NCBI GenBank assembly: GCA_013399305.1
Contig: VXAI01000004.1
Coordinates: forward strand, 1,341,768-1,405,767
DNA from: Rostratula benghalensis
Lineage: Eukaryota > Chordata > Aves > Charadriiformes > Rostratulidae
Reading direction: 5' to 3'
Length of the DNA: 64,000 nt
In this document: piece by piece, positions 1 through 10,698 of the stretch
Layout: each line of letters begins with the position of its first letter
How positions within the stretch are numbered: position 1 is the stretch's first letter
Notes under the pieces: generated by a model
What the model was told of the DNA's origin: nothing
What the model saw: the letters and a program-made list of their open reading frames with translations, nothing else
The model's database searches: none
Position numbers and translations under genes: made by a program

Positions 1-1382
1 GGTTTCTTGAGTGTAGGCCATCAGATCATACAAAGATTAGAGCCAAAAGAGACTTTCAGGGTTCATTTTGTCAACACGTAGGGCAGGTACAACTGAGGCA
101 TAAATTTCTCTTGACAAGCATTAATTGACTATGTTTTTAAAAACAACTCTAATGATGGAAGGTCTACAGCTTCCCTAGGCATTTTGTTCCAGTGGACTTC
201 TGTTGAACTGTAATCTCTTCCCCCTGCTTCCACCCCAGTTTTGTTTTTGTTATGCTAAATAAGCTTCATCCTTTCAGTCATCACTCGTAAATCATGTCTT
301 TTAGACAGGTTATTTTATTCCTCTCTGTGGGTGCTTTGATTAGAAGACTGTGTTCAGTTCAGCCTATGGCTTTATAGTTAAATTTATTTCACCACGAGGT
401 AAAGTTCTTCTGGTTTGGCTGAGATGAAGATGTTTTTCTACAATTAAAGAATTTGATCATCATGCCTGAGGATTTTTGTAGATTGTCACACAAATTCAAA
501 TTATTCCTAGTCATTATAGACAGAAAACCTGAAATAAATCAAGGTGGCATAAGGCTAAGAGAAGGGCCAACTGTTTCTTCTCATTTCTGCTACACGTGTC
601 CTAGTGAAAAGCTTATCTATAACTAGTCCCTCTAAAACAGAACAAAGGTTTTTATTTATTGAATGCTGCATTGGAAATTAATATTAAAAAGATAAACAAG
701 GCAGTAGAATGTAACAATCAGTCTTGCTTACTGTTTTAGAAAAAATATAGCCCATAAGCAGAAAAACATGGATAATTTTTGCACCTGCATTGATACATGG
801 ACAGCCTCTTTGCCTTATTTTCCAATGTAGGTAAGAAGTGTGCAACAAGTGTCTTGAGCCATCATTCAGAGAGTAGATTGTACCTTCCCTATATGGTCCT
901 GGAGCAGTTGTGTTGTATTCAAGAAGTGAATGCTCCTTACAAGAAGTGTCTTCCTCACCCCCCTATGTTGTTGCACACACACTTTGTGCAGTATCAGTAT
1001 TCAGGGTGGGTTGTGGAGCCACAGTCTGGGACTGTTACCCACTCTCTAGCTCGGCTTGGTTCCTGTAGGTCTGCATAATAGCTATAAATCTGCCTGCACA
1101 GCAACTAACTGGATGTTGGTTCCAATGAGAGCTTTCCCCAGAATTAGAGAAGCCCCTATAGATATACCTGTTCTGTGGCCCTGTCTTCAGGCACTAGTGA
1201 CACAAAGAGCTGTGTGCCAAGCTTCAGTACCAGGATGGATTAGATCAGTCATTGCAGAGTAGAAAGATTTTGGTCAGATAAGCTCCTGTTATATGAAAAT
1301 CAGCAGAGAGGTAGCTTCAAGCTTCGGTTTGGGCAGGAAGGTTGCTTTGTTTTGTAACAGTTGTGTCTTCTTGTTTCTTCAG
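1..1382 (+). other. ARID4B: ARID4B intron (3' part)
   Basis: Non-coding sequence up to the acceptor of the first visible ARID4B exon. The pyrimidine-rich stretch ending in TTTCTTCAG at 1374-1382 is a good 3' splice site. Short open frames at 797-1078 and 1056-1262 show no recognisable protein or bounded exon. Nothing else is seen. Confidence 0.7.
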
Positions 1383-1598
1383 CAAACAGCAGCGACAGTG
1401 AAGAACTGTCTGCTGGTGAAAGCGTGTCCAAGTCTCAGTCTGCAAAATCGGTTTCTACTGGCATGAAATCTCACCAAACCAAATCACCTGCAAGAACACA
1501 GTCTCCAGCAAAATGTGGGAAAAATGGAGAGAAGGAGTCTGATCTCAAAGAACAGAATAATCGTTTGCCCAAAGTTTACAAATGGAGTTTTCAAATGT
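1383..1598 (+). CDS. ARID4B: ARID4B coding exon, third from last
   Basis: The exon opens after TTCTTCAG with two bases completing a codon and ends with one base before GTAAGT at 1599. It encodes a Ser-rich linker ending in KVYKWSFQM. An alternative donor two bases earlier (GTGTAA) is weaker and would break the frame into the next exon. Confidence 0.92.
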
Positions 1599-4500
1599 GT
1601 AAGTATTTTCTGAAACAGACCTGGTGTAGTCTTGCGGTATAGCATGAGAAGACTTTTTGAATTTTGTGCATTTTGTTTTTTTCCCCTAAGATGATTCCAT
1701 CCTCAGTTTGTGATTTTGTGATAAGTCCTGATTTATTTTTTTTTATTTTTTATTTTTTTGTAATTGCAGTGCAGGAAACTGCCTGTATCATGCTATTCCA
1801 ATACTTTTTTTAGATACGGCTTCTGCACTGACTTGCTGTTCTTGCTGTGCTGTGCAAACCTATCCTTCTGGCATGAACGTTACCCACTGTAGGTGCTTCT
1901 TGTGTTGATATTTTCTTGCTGCTTTCCTCATCATTCTCTAGTTGCTCTTCAGAAACAAATGACTGAGTTGTAACTTTTTCCCCTTCTGTTTTGCCCTAGT
2001 GAACCTGAACATGTTTACTATTTCTAGTAACACACTTTCAGTGTGGTTGTGTCAGTCAGCTGCAGGTAGATGTATAGCTAGGGGTGAGCAGTGTTGAAAG
2101 GACCGTGCATTTGCCTGTCTGAAAAAAAGTTCAGTGGGTTATTAGTGCCTTGATATGAATGCACCTACTTAATTGCTTCTCTCTCTGTGTGTATGCCGTT
2201 GCAGCATTAATTGCAGTGTGGAGAAAAGAGAAGTAAGATAAAATATTAAGTGATTGAAGCCGCCGCCTTCTTCAATATAACGATAAGCAAACAATTGAAA
2301 ACAACTATTTAAAAACAAAAACTTGCTCTCTCTTACAGCATTTGTGTATTTAATTGTCCAGTCAGCAATACATTGTTGTCCTTAGTACCAACCGTGGTTG
2401 TATAGCATTGCATCATTTGCTTTCTTTTTGCTTTTAAAGGTCAAATTGAAACTGTGGGTTGTGACTGCTGTAAATTACTTCTTAAAGTAATCCATAGTAT
2501 CTCACTCAGTATTCCCAGATGACCTTAGTGTATGTCAAGCTTCTGAAGTTCTCAGAGCATTATGCTTTTCTGTACTGTGTCCCAGGCTGTGTGAGGGCTG
2601 CTGTTCCTTCTGTAAAGTGGGAACAGCAAAGAGCTGGCACAGCACACTCTGCAGGTACAGCTGCTCATTTTTTTTAATTTTTATTTTTTTGCCAGCAGCA
2701 TTCTTTTGTATCCAGGGAATGCTCTACTTGGCCAGCTGTTTCTGTGGTGAGAGAATCTGACCCTACATTTTTTTTTCTCCCCAGCCCTGAATCTTAGTGT
2801 TACTCTACTTAAAAATTATTTTTTCTCCAATGCTTCTTCACAGTCAAGTTACATTCTGCTGCTCTTCAGGATTGTGTAATGCAGTAGTCTTTATTGTCAC
2901 TTACTGGCCTGCTGAGATTCGTTGGGCAAATCTGTGCAACGCATTTAGAGAGGTTTTGCTCCTTCCTTCTGTTCTACCTTGGCTACATCACCTGTGTTAA
3001 ATGTGCTTGGCAGAAGTTGAACTTTGGAGCGCTGTTTAACACATTCCTGTTGGTGCAGAGGTCTAACACACCTGCAGTGTCCCTGAGCTTTCCTTATCTT
3101 CCCACAGCTTTTGTGATGATTGTGGCTTTTGGCCCTTTGGTGCTGCCCACATTACAGGCTGATGAAGAGCATTCTGTGCCCCACGCTACTTGAAATGATT
3201 CTTAAATGTCTTTGAATGGAGTGTCTCCAGTGCAGCTTACCCATGGCTGAAAGGGATTGAACTGAGAGAGTTCCTCCTACCTGTGCTGTGCTGTGGGGAG
3301 CTCTCAGCTGGAAACAGCCAGAGGGGCACCCCTGTGAGGGATGCCACTGAGAGGGCACTGTGTAGGTAGACCTTATGGCCCATATGCCATAAGGTATATT
3401 CCATGAGAACCACCCCACAGCTATTGAGATTCTTGTTGTAACCTGCTTGGTTTGTAACAGCCAAGTCGAGTCGGGCAAGACTGACCTTCCTGGTGTATTA
3501 GGCCAAACTGAGCTCTAGCAAGGACTCAAAACAACAGGCTCAAAAATACTTTTGACCTCTGTGTTTTCATTAGTTGTCTTAATTTTAATTTGCTTTAACT
3601 TTTCCTTCCTATGGGGAGGGGAATGCATGCATTTTCCTCCTCCCCCAGTTGCTGTCTCACCCTCCTTCTCTCCCCCTTGTGTAAGAAGGGCGTAGGGAGA
3701 ACAAAGGAAAAAGAGGGGAAAGGGAGAAGAAAAGCTCATGGATTGAAATAAAGATAGTTTAAAATAACAATATCAGAATCAGAAAATAGCAATAATAATA
3801 CTACTAATAATAATAATGACACAGGTCACACTCACTTGGCAGTGAATTAGCACAGTCCCAGGCAGTGATCACAGATCACCCCCCCACAACCCCTGTTTAT
3901 CGGCTGAGCATGATGTCTCTGGTATGGAGTATTCTTTTGGCCGTTCCCTTGTTCTGTCTACCTTACTTCTCAGCCCCTATGGGAAGCTGAGACCAGTCCT
4001 TGAGCAGTATAAACATTGACTAGCAACTAAAACAATATGCATTGTTGGCATTCCTGTCTCAGCAATCACTAGAAAGAAAATTAACTCTTTCTCAGCTGAA
4101 ACCAGGACAAAAAAAAGAAGTGAATCTATGGTGGTATCTCTTAGAAAATTATAAAAATGAATAAAGTTTGTGATGATAAACAGCAGCTGCTGTTGCTGTG
4201 TTTCTTGGCTTTGCTGTCTGCTACCTCGAAGCTCATCACTAAAATTTGAGTACTTCCCACTTCACTGAAATTCAGAAGTTTTTGGAAATGTCACAATACC
4301 CTAATTAAAAGAGATTGTTTAACTTGCAGCTGACTTGGAAAATTTGACTAGCGCCGAGCGCATAACAGTTCTCCAAGAAAAATTGCAGGAAATCAGGAAA
4401 CATTACCTGTCCTTGAAATCTGAGGTGGCTTCCATTGACAGAAGAAGAAAGCGCTTAAAGAAAAAAGAGCGGGAAAGTAAGTACCGGGAATTAAATTCTA

Positions 4501-5365
4501 CTTTTAGAGGACTAAATTGCATGTCATCTTATTAAGGTGTTAAGAACTGGATAATTTTCAGAGAGATGTATGCCATTAGGAGTGTGGGGTTTGGGTTTTT
4601 TTTTTTGTTTTTTTTTTTTTTGTTTGTTTGTTTTAAAAATTGTTGTATACAGTTATTTTACAGTCTTTAGAAGGTACAGTTCACATATTCATTAACTATG
4701 TAAAGTGAAAATCATTAAGAAGACATGCAATCCTTTTAATTCTTTATACAGAAAAATAAACTTCTGAGCAGTGAACAAAGCATCTGATGTTATTAGTAAC
4801 ATACCTTTTCTTCAAGTTCCACAATAATTTACTATAACATTGCTTGTGTATCTAGTCAGTGCTTTTCCTTTAAGAGAAGTAATTTGGGTTGCCAAAGCAG
4901 ATTTCGTGTTGGGACAAAGCCCTGCCTATGCCGATTCCCAGAGGAAAGAAAGGGAAGAGTTGACTGTGTTTGCAGGTCAGGAATGAGCCCTGGTGTCATC
5001 TGGGTGGCCAGGAACTGGGGCTGCAGGGGGCTGTGCCGTGCTACCTCACCCATGGCCGAAGCTGTCTCTTGGAGTACTGCCCACAAAAACTAAGGAATGA
5101 AGGGGTTTTTTCTTCTTAATTACTAGGGATTAGTTTCATGAGTCAGTGTATACCAGTGCTAGTTCTTGAACGGGAAAACATCTCCATCGCTTCGGTTGTA
5201 AGTTTGTATAATGTGTTTTCCTCTTCCCGTGCAGGTGCTGCTACTACATCATCTTCCTCCTCCTCACCTTCCTCTAGTTCCATTACGGCTGCAGTTATGT
5301 TAACTTTAGCAGAACCATCCATGTCAAGTTCATCACAGAATGGAATGTCAGTTGAGTGCAGGTGA
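1383..5365 (+). CDS. ARID4B: ARID4B, C-terminal three coding exons (5' part lies outside the window)
   Basis: AT-rich interactive domain 4B (RBP1L1/BRCAA1), a nuclear subunit of the SIN3A-HDAC corepressor complex. Only the last 163 residues are here, in exons 1383-1598, 4330-4476 and 5235-5365, joined in phase by GTAAGT donors and AG acceptors. The visible protein has a Ser/Lys-rich linker, the hallmark [20 protein letters not shown] segment across the first junction, a predicted coiled coil ([20 protein letters not shown]) followed by a basic RRRKRLKKK run, then a poly-Ser stretch and the end QNGMSVECR. The Tudor, PWWP, ARID and chromobarrel domains lie upstream and are not seen. The C-terminus is close to the mammalian protein as I remember it. 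The paralogue ARID4A is the only serious alternative; the poly-Ser tail and the RBM34-TOMM20 neighbours favour ARID4B. Confidence 0.95.
3370..3395. repeat. Perfect 10-bp inverted repeat with 6-base loop
   Basis: The arms ACCTTATGGC (3370-3379) and GCCATAAGGT (3386-3395) are exact reverse complements around CCATAT. It lies inside an ARID4B intron. No function is assigned. Confidence 0.85.
3791..3818. repeat. AAT/ACT trinucleotide microsatellite
   Basis: A short imperfect run of AAT units interrupted by ACT units, inside an ARID4B intron. Confidence 0.8.
4330..4476 (+). CDS. ARID4B: ARID4B coding exon, second from last (coiled coil)
   Basis: The acceptor is TTGCAG at 4324-4329 and the donor GTAAGT at 4477. 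It begins with two bases completing a Ser codon and encodes [10 protein letters not shown], a coiled-coil helix with a Leu/Ile pattern, then a Lys/Arg-rich stretch ending KKKERE plus one base. This is the most conserved part of the C-terminus. Confidence 0.95.
4477..5234 (+). other. ARID4B: ARID4B last intron
   Basis: An intron of 758 bases with a T/TTTG-rich tract around 4597-4634. It ends at CCCGTGCAG before the last exon. Nothing else is recognised. Confidence 0.8.
5235..5365 (+). CDS. ARID4B: ARID4B last coding exon and stop
   Basis: The exon completes a Ser codon and encodes [20 protein letters not shown], then a short hydrophobic and Ser-rich tail ending QNGMSVECR, followed by TGA at 5363-5365. 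The poly-Ser tract and final residues match what is known of vertebrate ARID4B. Confidence 0.95.
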
Positions 5366-7020
5366 CAGCAGGACTTGAAAAAGCACTTTGCACTTAATGG
5401 CTGCTGAGGGCCACTCTTCTCTTTTTTTTTTTCTTTTTCTTTTTTTTTTTTTATACTGCACAGTGGCACAAAATTCAGACAAGCACTATTTTGTATTTAA
5501 AGTTGTTTCTTGACAAGCTAACTTTGCACTTAAGTGCACTTTTATGAAGAAAAAGTACAACAAACTGCTTTTCCTCAAGCAATAATTGTTTCCAACTTGT
5601 CTGGGAATTGTAAGTCCAGTGACTCGAAGGCCTCCCCCTGTGGCAAACGGAGGCTGTTCACTGCCTGTAGAGACAGTACAAGAAGTGTATAGTTGTTGGG
5701 TTGATCTAAGTAAATGTGGTAAGGCTTACTGTATTCCCTGGTATTTTGTTAAAGCTGGAACATTTGATATTTTTCCATTTATTTATGACAAATATTGAAC
5801 CTATTTTCATTTGTACAAGCTAATTGTTTTTTAACTGCTAAGTCACCTGATAGTGGCTTTAATTGTATATGTCAAGCACATGTATTCAATTCAAAACCTG
5901 CAGTGAGTAGGATGTTTGACATCAGTCCTGATAACCAAATACAAGGATTCCTTCAAAAAACAAAAATAGACTGACTAATGTTTACAGGTTTGAATTAGGC
6001 TTAAATAGGTTACTCTGGGTTTTAAGAACCCATTAATTGGAATGAAACTACTGTACTTTGCCATTTTTCTATAAAACAGTATTTTTTTTTTTTAATTTTG
6101 ATAAAATACATTATGAAAAAGAAAGAAAATGGCTAACAAACTGTATTAAATCTTAATGTATAAAGATTGTATTTAGCCAGTTTAAAGTGTATATTTATTC
6201 ATAATGGATTATAACAGTTATATTTTTGTGTTTTCTTGTAAATGTTTCTTTTCCCTTAAAGCAACAAATATTTCATTTGTAATGCTTATTTTATTACGAG
6301 CTTCAAGGAGAGGACTTCCAGATGGACTAAGGTGTGAGGTTATAATTTGTGGTTGCTGATATGAACACTGCCACAAAAGGGTAGTTGTTTTTAAAATAAA
6401 TAGCTAGCTGAGTGGTAGACATTTAATTTTTTAAATGCCTTGTACAAATTCCAAAACCAACTTCAAACTGTTTTCACTTGTATTGATTTTATGTTGTATG
6501 GATCCCAAGCTCTCTCCTGTTAATTATATACCTTTGTAAGACATTTGTATATTGCGGAAGTGTTCATTCAAGCTATTTAATACCTGGCACTGTTAATACA
6601 CAGTACTTTATTGTACAGATTGTTTTACTGTTTTAATTGTAGTTCTGTGTACTTCTTTTGCCTGGGGAAATAGGGGCTGGCATGTTTTTCTTTGTTTTCT
6701 GGCAATACAACATGTAAGAATTCAAAGCATTTTGTTTGTAGATGCTAGAGTGTCAGAATCCTTTACATTTGACTTTTCTAAGAAAAGCATTTTCAGTCTT
6801 CGTAGTGTGTGCTTAAGGTTAACTGATTTTATTGAAAATGGTTTCAAAGTATTCAGAATTGTACAGGACTGTAAAAATTTGTTGACAAACATTGAAGGAA
6901 AAGCTTATAGAAAAAAAGCTATAAAATATATATTAGGGTCTGCAGAAAATGGAGAATTATGTAATATATTGTACAAATGTAAGCAAAGGCCTCTGAAATA
7001 AAATGCCATAGTTTGTGAAT
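5366..7020 (+). other. ARID4B: ARID4B 3' UTR
   Basis: AT-rich sequence from the stop codon to just past the AATAAA at 6997-7002. It begins with a long U-rich tract (about 5417-5453) and has an internal AATAAA at 6395-6400 that could give a shorter form. Open frames inside it (5586-5798, 6732-7001) have no protein features. The exact cleavage site is not visible. Confidence 0.75.
6997..7002 (+). terminator. ARID4B: ARID4B distal poly(A) signal AATAAA
   Basis: A canonical AATAAA about 1.63 kb after the stop, followed within 40 bases by T-rich sequence (GATTTTGTTTCT). It is the most likely 3' end; a second candidate is at 6395-6400. Confidence 0.65.
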
Positions 7021-10000
7021 CCCTGATTTTGTTTCTAACAGTTTAATTAAGCAATCATACTGTGTTTGGTAAAATGACATCAAGCTGCAGAATCAGTTAG
7101 CAAGTGATCTTTGATATGGTGGAGTAGGCACACCAAGGTGAGCTAGAGCAGGTACGTACCTTGGCCTAATTTTCCTCTCAGCGATTAATTGAGATTCATC
7201 CTCTTTTTCAGCAAAATGAGAAAGCTTGACCCACTGAGATCATTAAAGCAACGCCAGTTGAAAAAAAAGATGAATTTGATTCACATTAATTTCAGTAGTT
7301 TGAAAATGTAGAAGCAAGCTCCCGAAGATATTTGCTGACTGGTAGTATCGACTGCCTCAAGTTCAGATTCAGTGGAAGTGAAACAGGAATAAAACTTTTA
7401 GTGTTACCTGCTGATGCGATGTCTGGCTGTAGTTCAGTTGACCCAAATACTGTTACGCCTGCAAAATGACAGATCACTGGTGAGACTGGTAGATAACAAA
7501 TGATGGTAAGCTTTGGAAACATTGACTGTATTATTAATTACCAGGAATCTGAGACTGATGGGAGTAATTTTAATCATTTCAGTGCAGAGGATATTTACAT
7601 ATGTTTAAGGAGAACCAGAGTTGTAACAGTTCAGATCTGCCCTTCAGCCTCAGTAGGCGTTACTGGTATTGATTTGACTGAGAACTACATCTGGGTGAGC
7701 AAGAGCAAATTCAGCTCTCCCCTCACTACTAGCTCTTGATCAGCTCAGTTGTACTGCCAACATTTTTGCTTTGATGTGACAATTGTTGGCTCGTGTTCTG
7801 TGAGAGGATTTGTTTATTTACTTGTTTAAAACAGGGATCGTTAATCACCTCCTCACTCCTCAGTTGTTTTTGCACAAATAGAATGTTTGCTGTTCTTTGA
7901 TGCAGAATATTTAATTTTCATTGTACTTCTCATACAGATTAGTGACTAATCTGTTCTGGATTTTTTTTTCTATTGCACCTCTCCTGTGAGAGGTGTGTCT
8001 AAATGGTACTCTCCCAGGTTCTGGTTACTTGTGCCCACACTCACTTACAAGTGTGTAAGTCACTCGTGTCCCAGTACTTACAAAGGAAGGTACCTTCTGT
8101 CATCCAGGCCATTTTATCCCATGTTCCAGTGAGTCCAATCTGAGCTGCTTTTTGGGTTATGTACTGTAATGCAGCTTTAAACGTGGGTGTGCTCCCCGCT
8201 GGGTGTGCACACTGTGCTTACAGCGGAGAAAGCTTCCCAGTAGCAGCGGTTGCTGGGCTGTGCTTGTAGTCTTGGGTGCCCGCTCGGACCATGAGCTGAA
8301 AGTGAGACAAACCACCCTTCCTTTATCCGTTACACCTTGCCTGAGCGACAATCAGTTTTACATGCCTTGTGTTTGATGGTGTTGAGGACAACCAAGGGTG
8401 TGGAATACCTGTATGCCGAGGGAAGGCACACTTTGCTTGAAGGCACACTTTGCGTTGCTCCCAACTCCGGTTATTCACAGTCTCTACCAATGCTTTGACA
8501 TACTTGCTACCGTGTCCTTTCCATCATGCCGTGAAGCTTTCCTGTCACCTCGGGGCTCAAACCCACTCTCTAGCAGAGTTTCTAGAGGCTGCATCCTGTC
8601 TGTTGAGCTTCAGCAATTACATGTCTACGAAATCAGCTGGCTGAACGCTGTCCAATATAGTTTTGATGTACCTCCATGGTTCAGCCTGTTCTGCCCCTCC
8701 CATGTCACCTACACCACTGCCCTGTTGTGTGAAGGTAGGTTGGAAAAGCCAATACAAGCAGTGCAGCAGCCAATACTGTCCAGTTTTTAAGATTTTGTAT
8801 CTGATCTAGGGTTGACCCCATCAAGGAGAGTCCCTACTTTTCCCAGCATCCTGAAGGCCAGGCACGCGATGCCTGTTGTGTGTGTCAAGTACTAACGCGT
8901 TGTCTTTTTTCCATAGCTGGATTATTTGTTATGCCTTCAGCTGGATGGTGGTACCAACAAAATTGCTAATGCTGGCAGTTCAGAAAGTGCATACAGTGTT
9001 AGAACAAACTATTCATCTTTGCTTCAGCTTTTAAGTGCCTGGAAATTTTCTGTGCCTTTCCAATTATTATCACACCACCTAGTGCTTACAATCACATTCT
9101 GGACAGGCTGGTCTAAAAGGAGATCCCAATGAGGTGCCTAAATTCAAAGAGTTACTAACAGAACAAACTTCCTTACCCATGAGCTACACTGTGGCCTGGG
9201 TTAGAAAATGGTCTGTTTGAGAGTTAACCCAACAAAGAAGGGTCTTTTCCCAGTTGGATCAGTTATCCAGCCCTATCCATGTATCTGCAGCAGCAAGATG
9301 ATCCCGAGCACCTCTGCAGGCTGCGGAATGAAGCTGGGGCAAGAGGAGTGACTGGTTCCTCTGTTTACTGTCCCCCAGGCTAGTCCTTGGATGCCCAGGG
9401 GAGTACTGTTTTTCAGGCATTTTTCATGAGAAAAATCCATACGTGCTTTCAAAGCCTGCTGCAGACCCCAGGAACAGCTGAAACAACACAGAAGGAAACT
9501 GGCTGCCCAGGTGACGCTGTGGGATGGTCTCTCTGGTTGTCTAGTAACTTAGGATGGTCTAAGCAACTGCCTGTGGCTCTGCATCCTTCCTGTAATCCAG
9601 TGTTTGTAACCGAGTCTGTCTCACACCAACAAGCATGGCTTTGGGTGCTCTTTACACCCTTCCCCCTGTCCCTGAACTTTTTTAACCTTTTCCCAGGTTT
9701 GTCTCAAGGTGAGCCACTACAGAAGGGCTTGTGGGAGCACTGCTCGCTGCCCCTGAGCTTCAGCGTGAGGCCACCCACCCTGGTGACCCTCACCTCGGTG
9801 GGGTGGTCCTTGAGATGGCTCCTTCACATGGTCTGTGGCTCAGTCTTTCAGTGGCAGCACCACCGCTGGGCAGGTTTTTCTTGATGGTTTTCGGGCTCAA
9901 GGACAAGGAGGACATCCTGCATGGAATTTAGCTGGGGCTTGGGAGGTTGGTTTTCTGTTTGGTTGTTGTTTGGGTTTTTTTTTAAACTTTATCCTGGATG

Positions 10001-10300
10001 TGTGCTGGACAGCAATGGTGGAGATCAGTTGAGATGAAAGGTGGCTGTAAGAAGTACTTCTACAGCAACAACAGAAAGTTTTGGGTTTGTTTTTATTATT
10101 TTATTTTCTGCACACAACGTTAGTTTTCAACCGTTTGAGGTGCTTCGAGCCACTTTGGTGACTTTGTAAGTAGAGCCTTCTCGAGAAGACAGAAGTCCTC
10201 ACAGAATCGTCTCCGTCTCAGGCAGAGCTGAGCACAGCGGGCTCGGAACGAAGGCTCTCGGGAAAATAAAGGAAACGACTTTTCCTCCAAAGAAAAATCG
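7021..10300. other. ARID4B-RBM34 intergenic region
   Basis: About 3.3 kb with no supported gene. The largest open frame (9387-9884 +, 165 codons) has no recognisable domain, no Kozak context of note and no homology that I recognise. There is a 12-bp palindrome AGGTACGTACCT at 7150-7161. No retroelement family is clear. Confidence 0.6.
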
Positions 10301-10503
10301 CGTGTGACAGCCACGGATGACGTTTGATGTTTTCACGCTGCGCCCACCCGCACCGCGGCGGTGCTGGGACCGGGGAGAAGGCGCGGAGGTGCGCGCTCCC
10401 CTCACAGACCCCGCCAGCACCGCCCTTTCCTCGGCGGGGCCTGGCGCGCCGGAAGTGACGCGCCGCGCCGCGAGTCCGTTCCCCCCTCACACCTGGCGCC
10501 GCC
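10301..10503 (+). promoter_or_regulatory. RBM34: RBM34 CpG-rich promoter with ETS/GABP-like site
   Basis: GC content and CpG density rise sharply from about 10310 and continue through exon 1. CCGGAAGTG at 10449-10457 is a good ETS (GABPA/NRF-2) core and is followed directly by a TGACGC half-CRE-like motif. No TATA box is seen, as is usual for a housekeeping CpG-island promoter. The transcription start cannot be placed exactly. Confidence 0.65.
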
Positions 10504-10698
10504 ATGGGGCCCCGGCGGCGCGCAGCGGAGCGGCGGGGGGCGCAGGGCTCGGCGGCGGAAGCGCAGGGAGGCGGCGGGGAGGGGTACGCGGTGGGGCAGG
10601 TGGCGGACAGCCTCAGGCCGGGCGGGGCGGCCGCCGCGCCCCTCGCCCGCCTCTTCAGCGCCGCCGCCGCCCCGCCGGTGCTGGTGGTCGTGAAGGAG
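10504..10698 (+). CDS. RBM34: RBM34 coding exon 1
   Basis: ATG in GCCGCCATGG; the donor GTAAAT is at 10699, phase 0. It encodes 65 residues rich in Ala, Gly and Arg, ending VVVKE. The CpG-island composition explains the residue bias. Confidence 0.9.

Larger units (their letters stand above)
1599..4329 (+). other. ARID4B: ARID4B intron
   Basis: A 2.7-kb intron. It holds T-rich runs near 1731-1757, an inverted repeat at 3370-3395, and a small AAT/ACT microsatellite near 3791-3818. No exon or repeat family is recognised, and open frames at 2797-3193 and 3152-3739 have no protein-like content. Confidence 0.75.

Noticed and set aside
5366..7001. Small frames in the ARID4B 3' UTR
   Set aside because: Short, AT-driven, and located after a clear stop and before the poly(A) signal.
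9387..9884. Plus-strand open frame of 165 codons between ARID4B and RBM34
   Set aside because: Rich in Ser, Leu and Trp from GC-rich skipping of stops, with no domain and no expected gene at this syntenic position.
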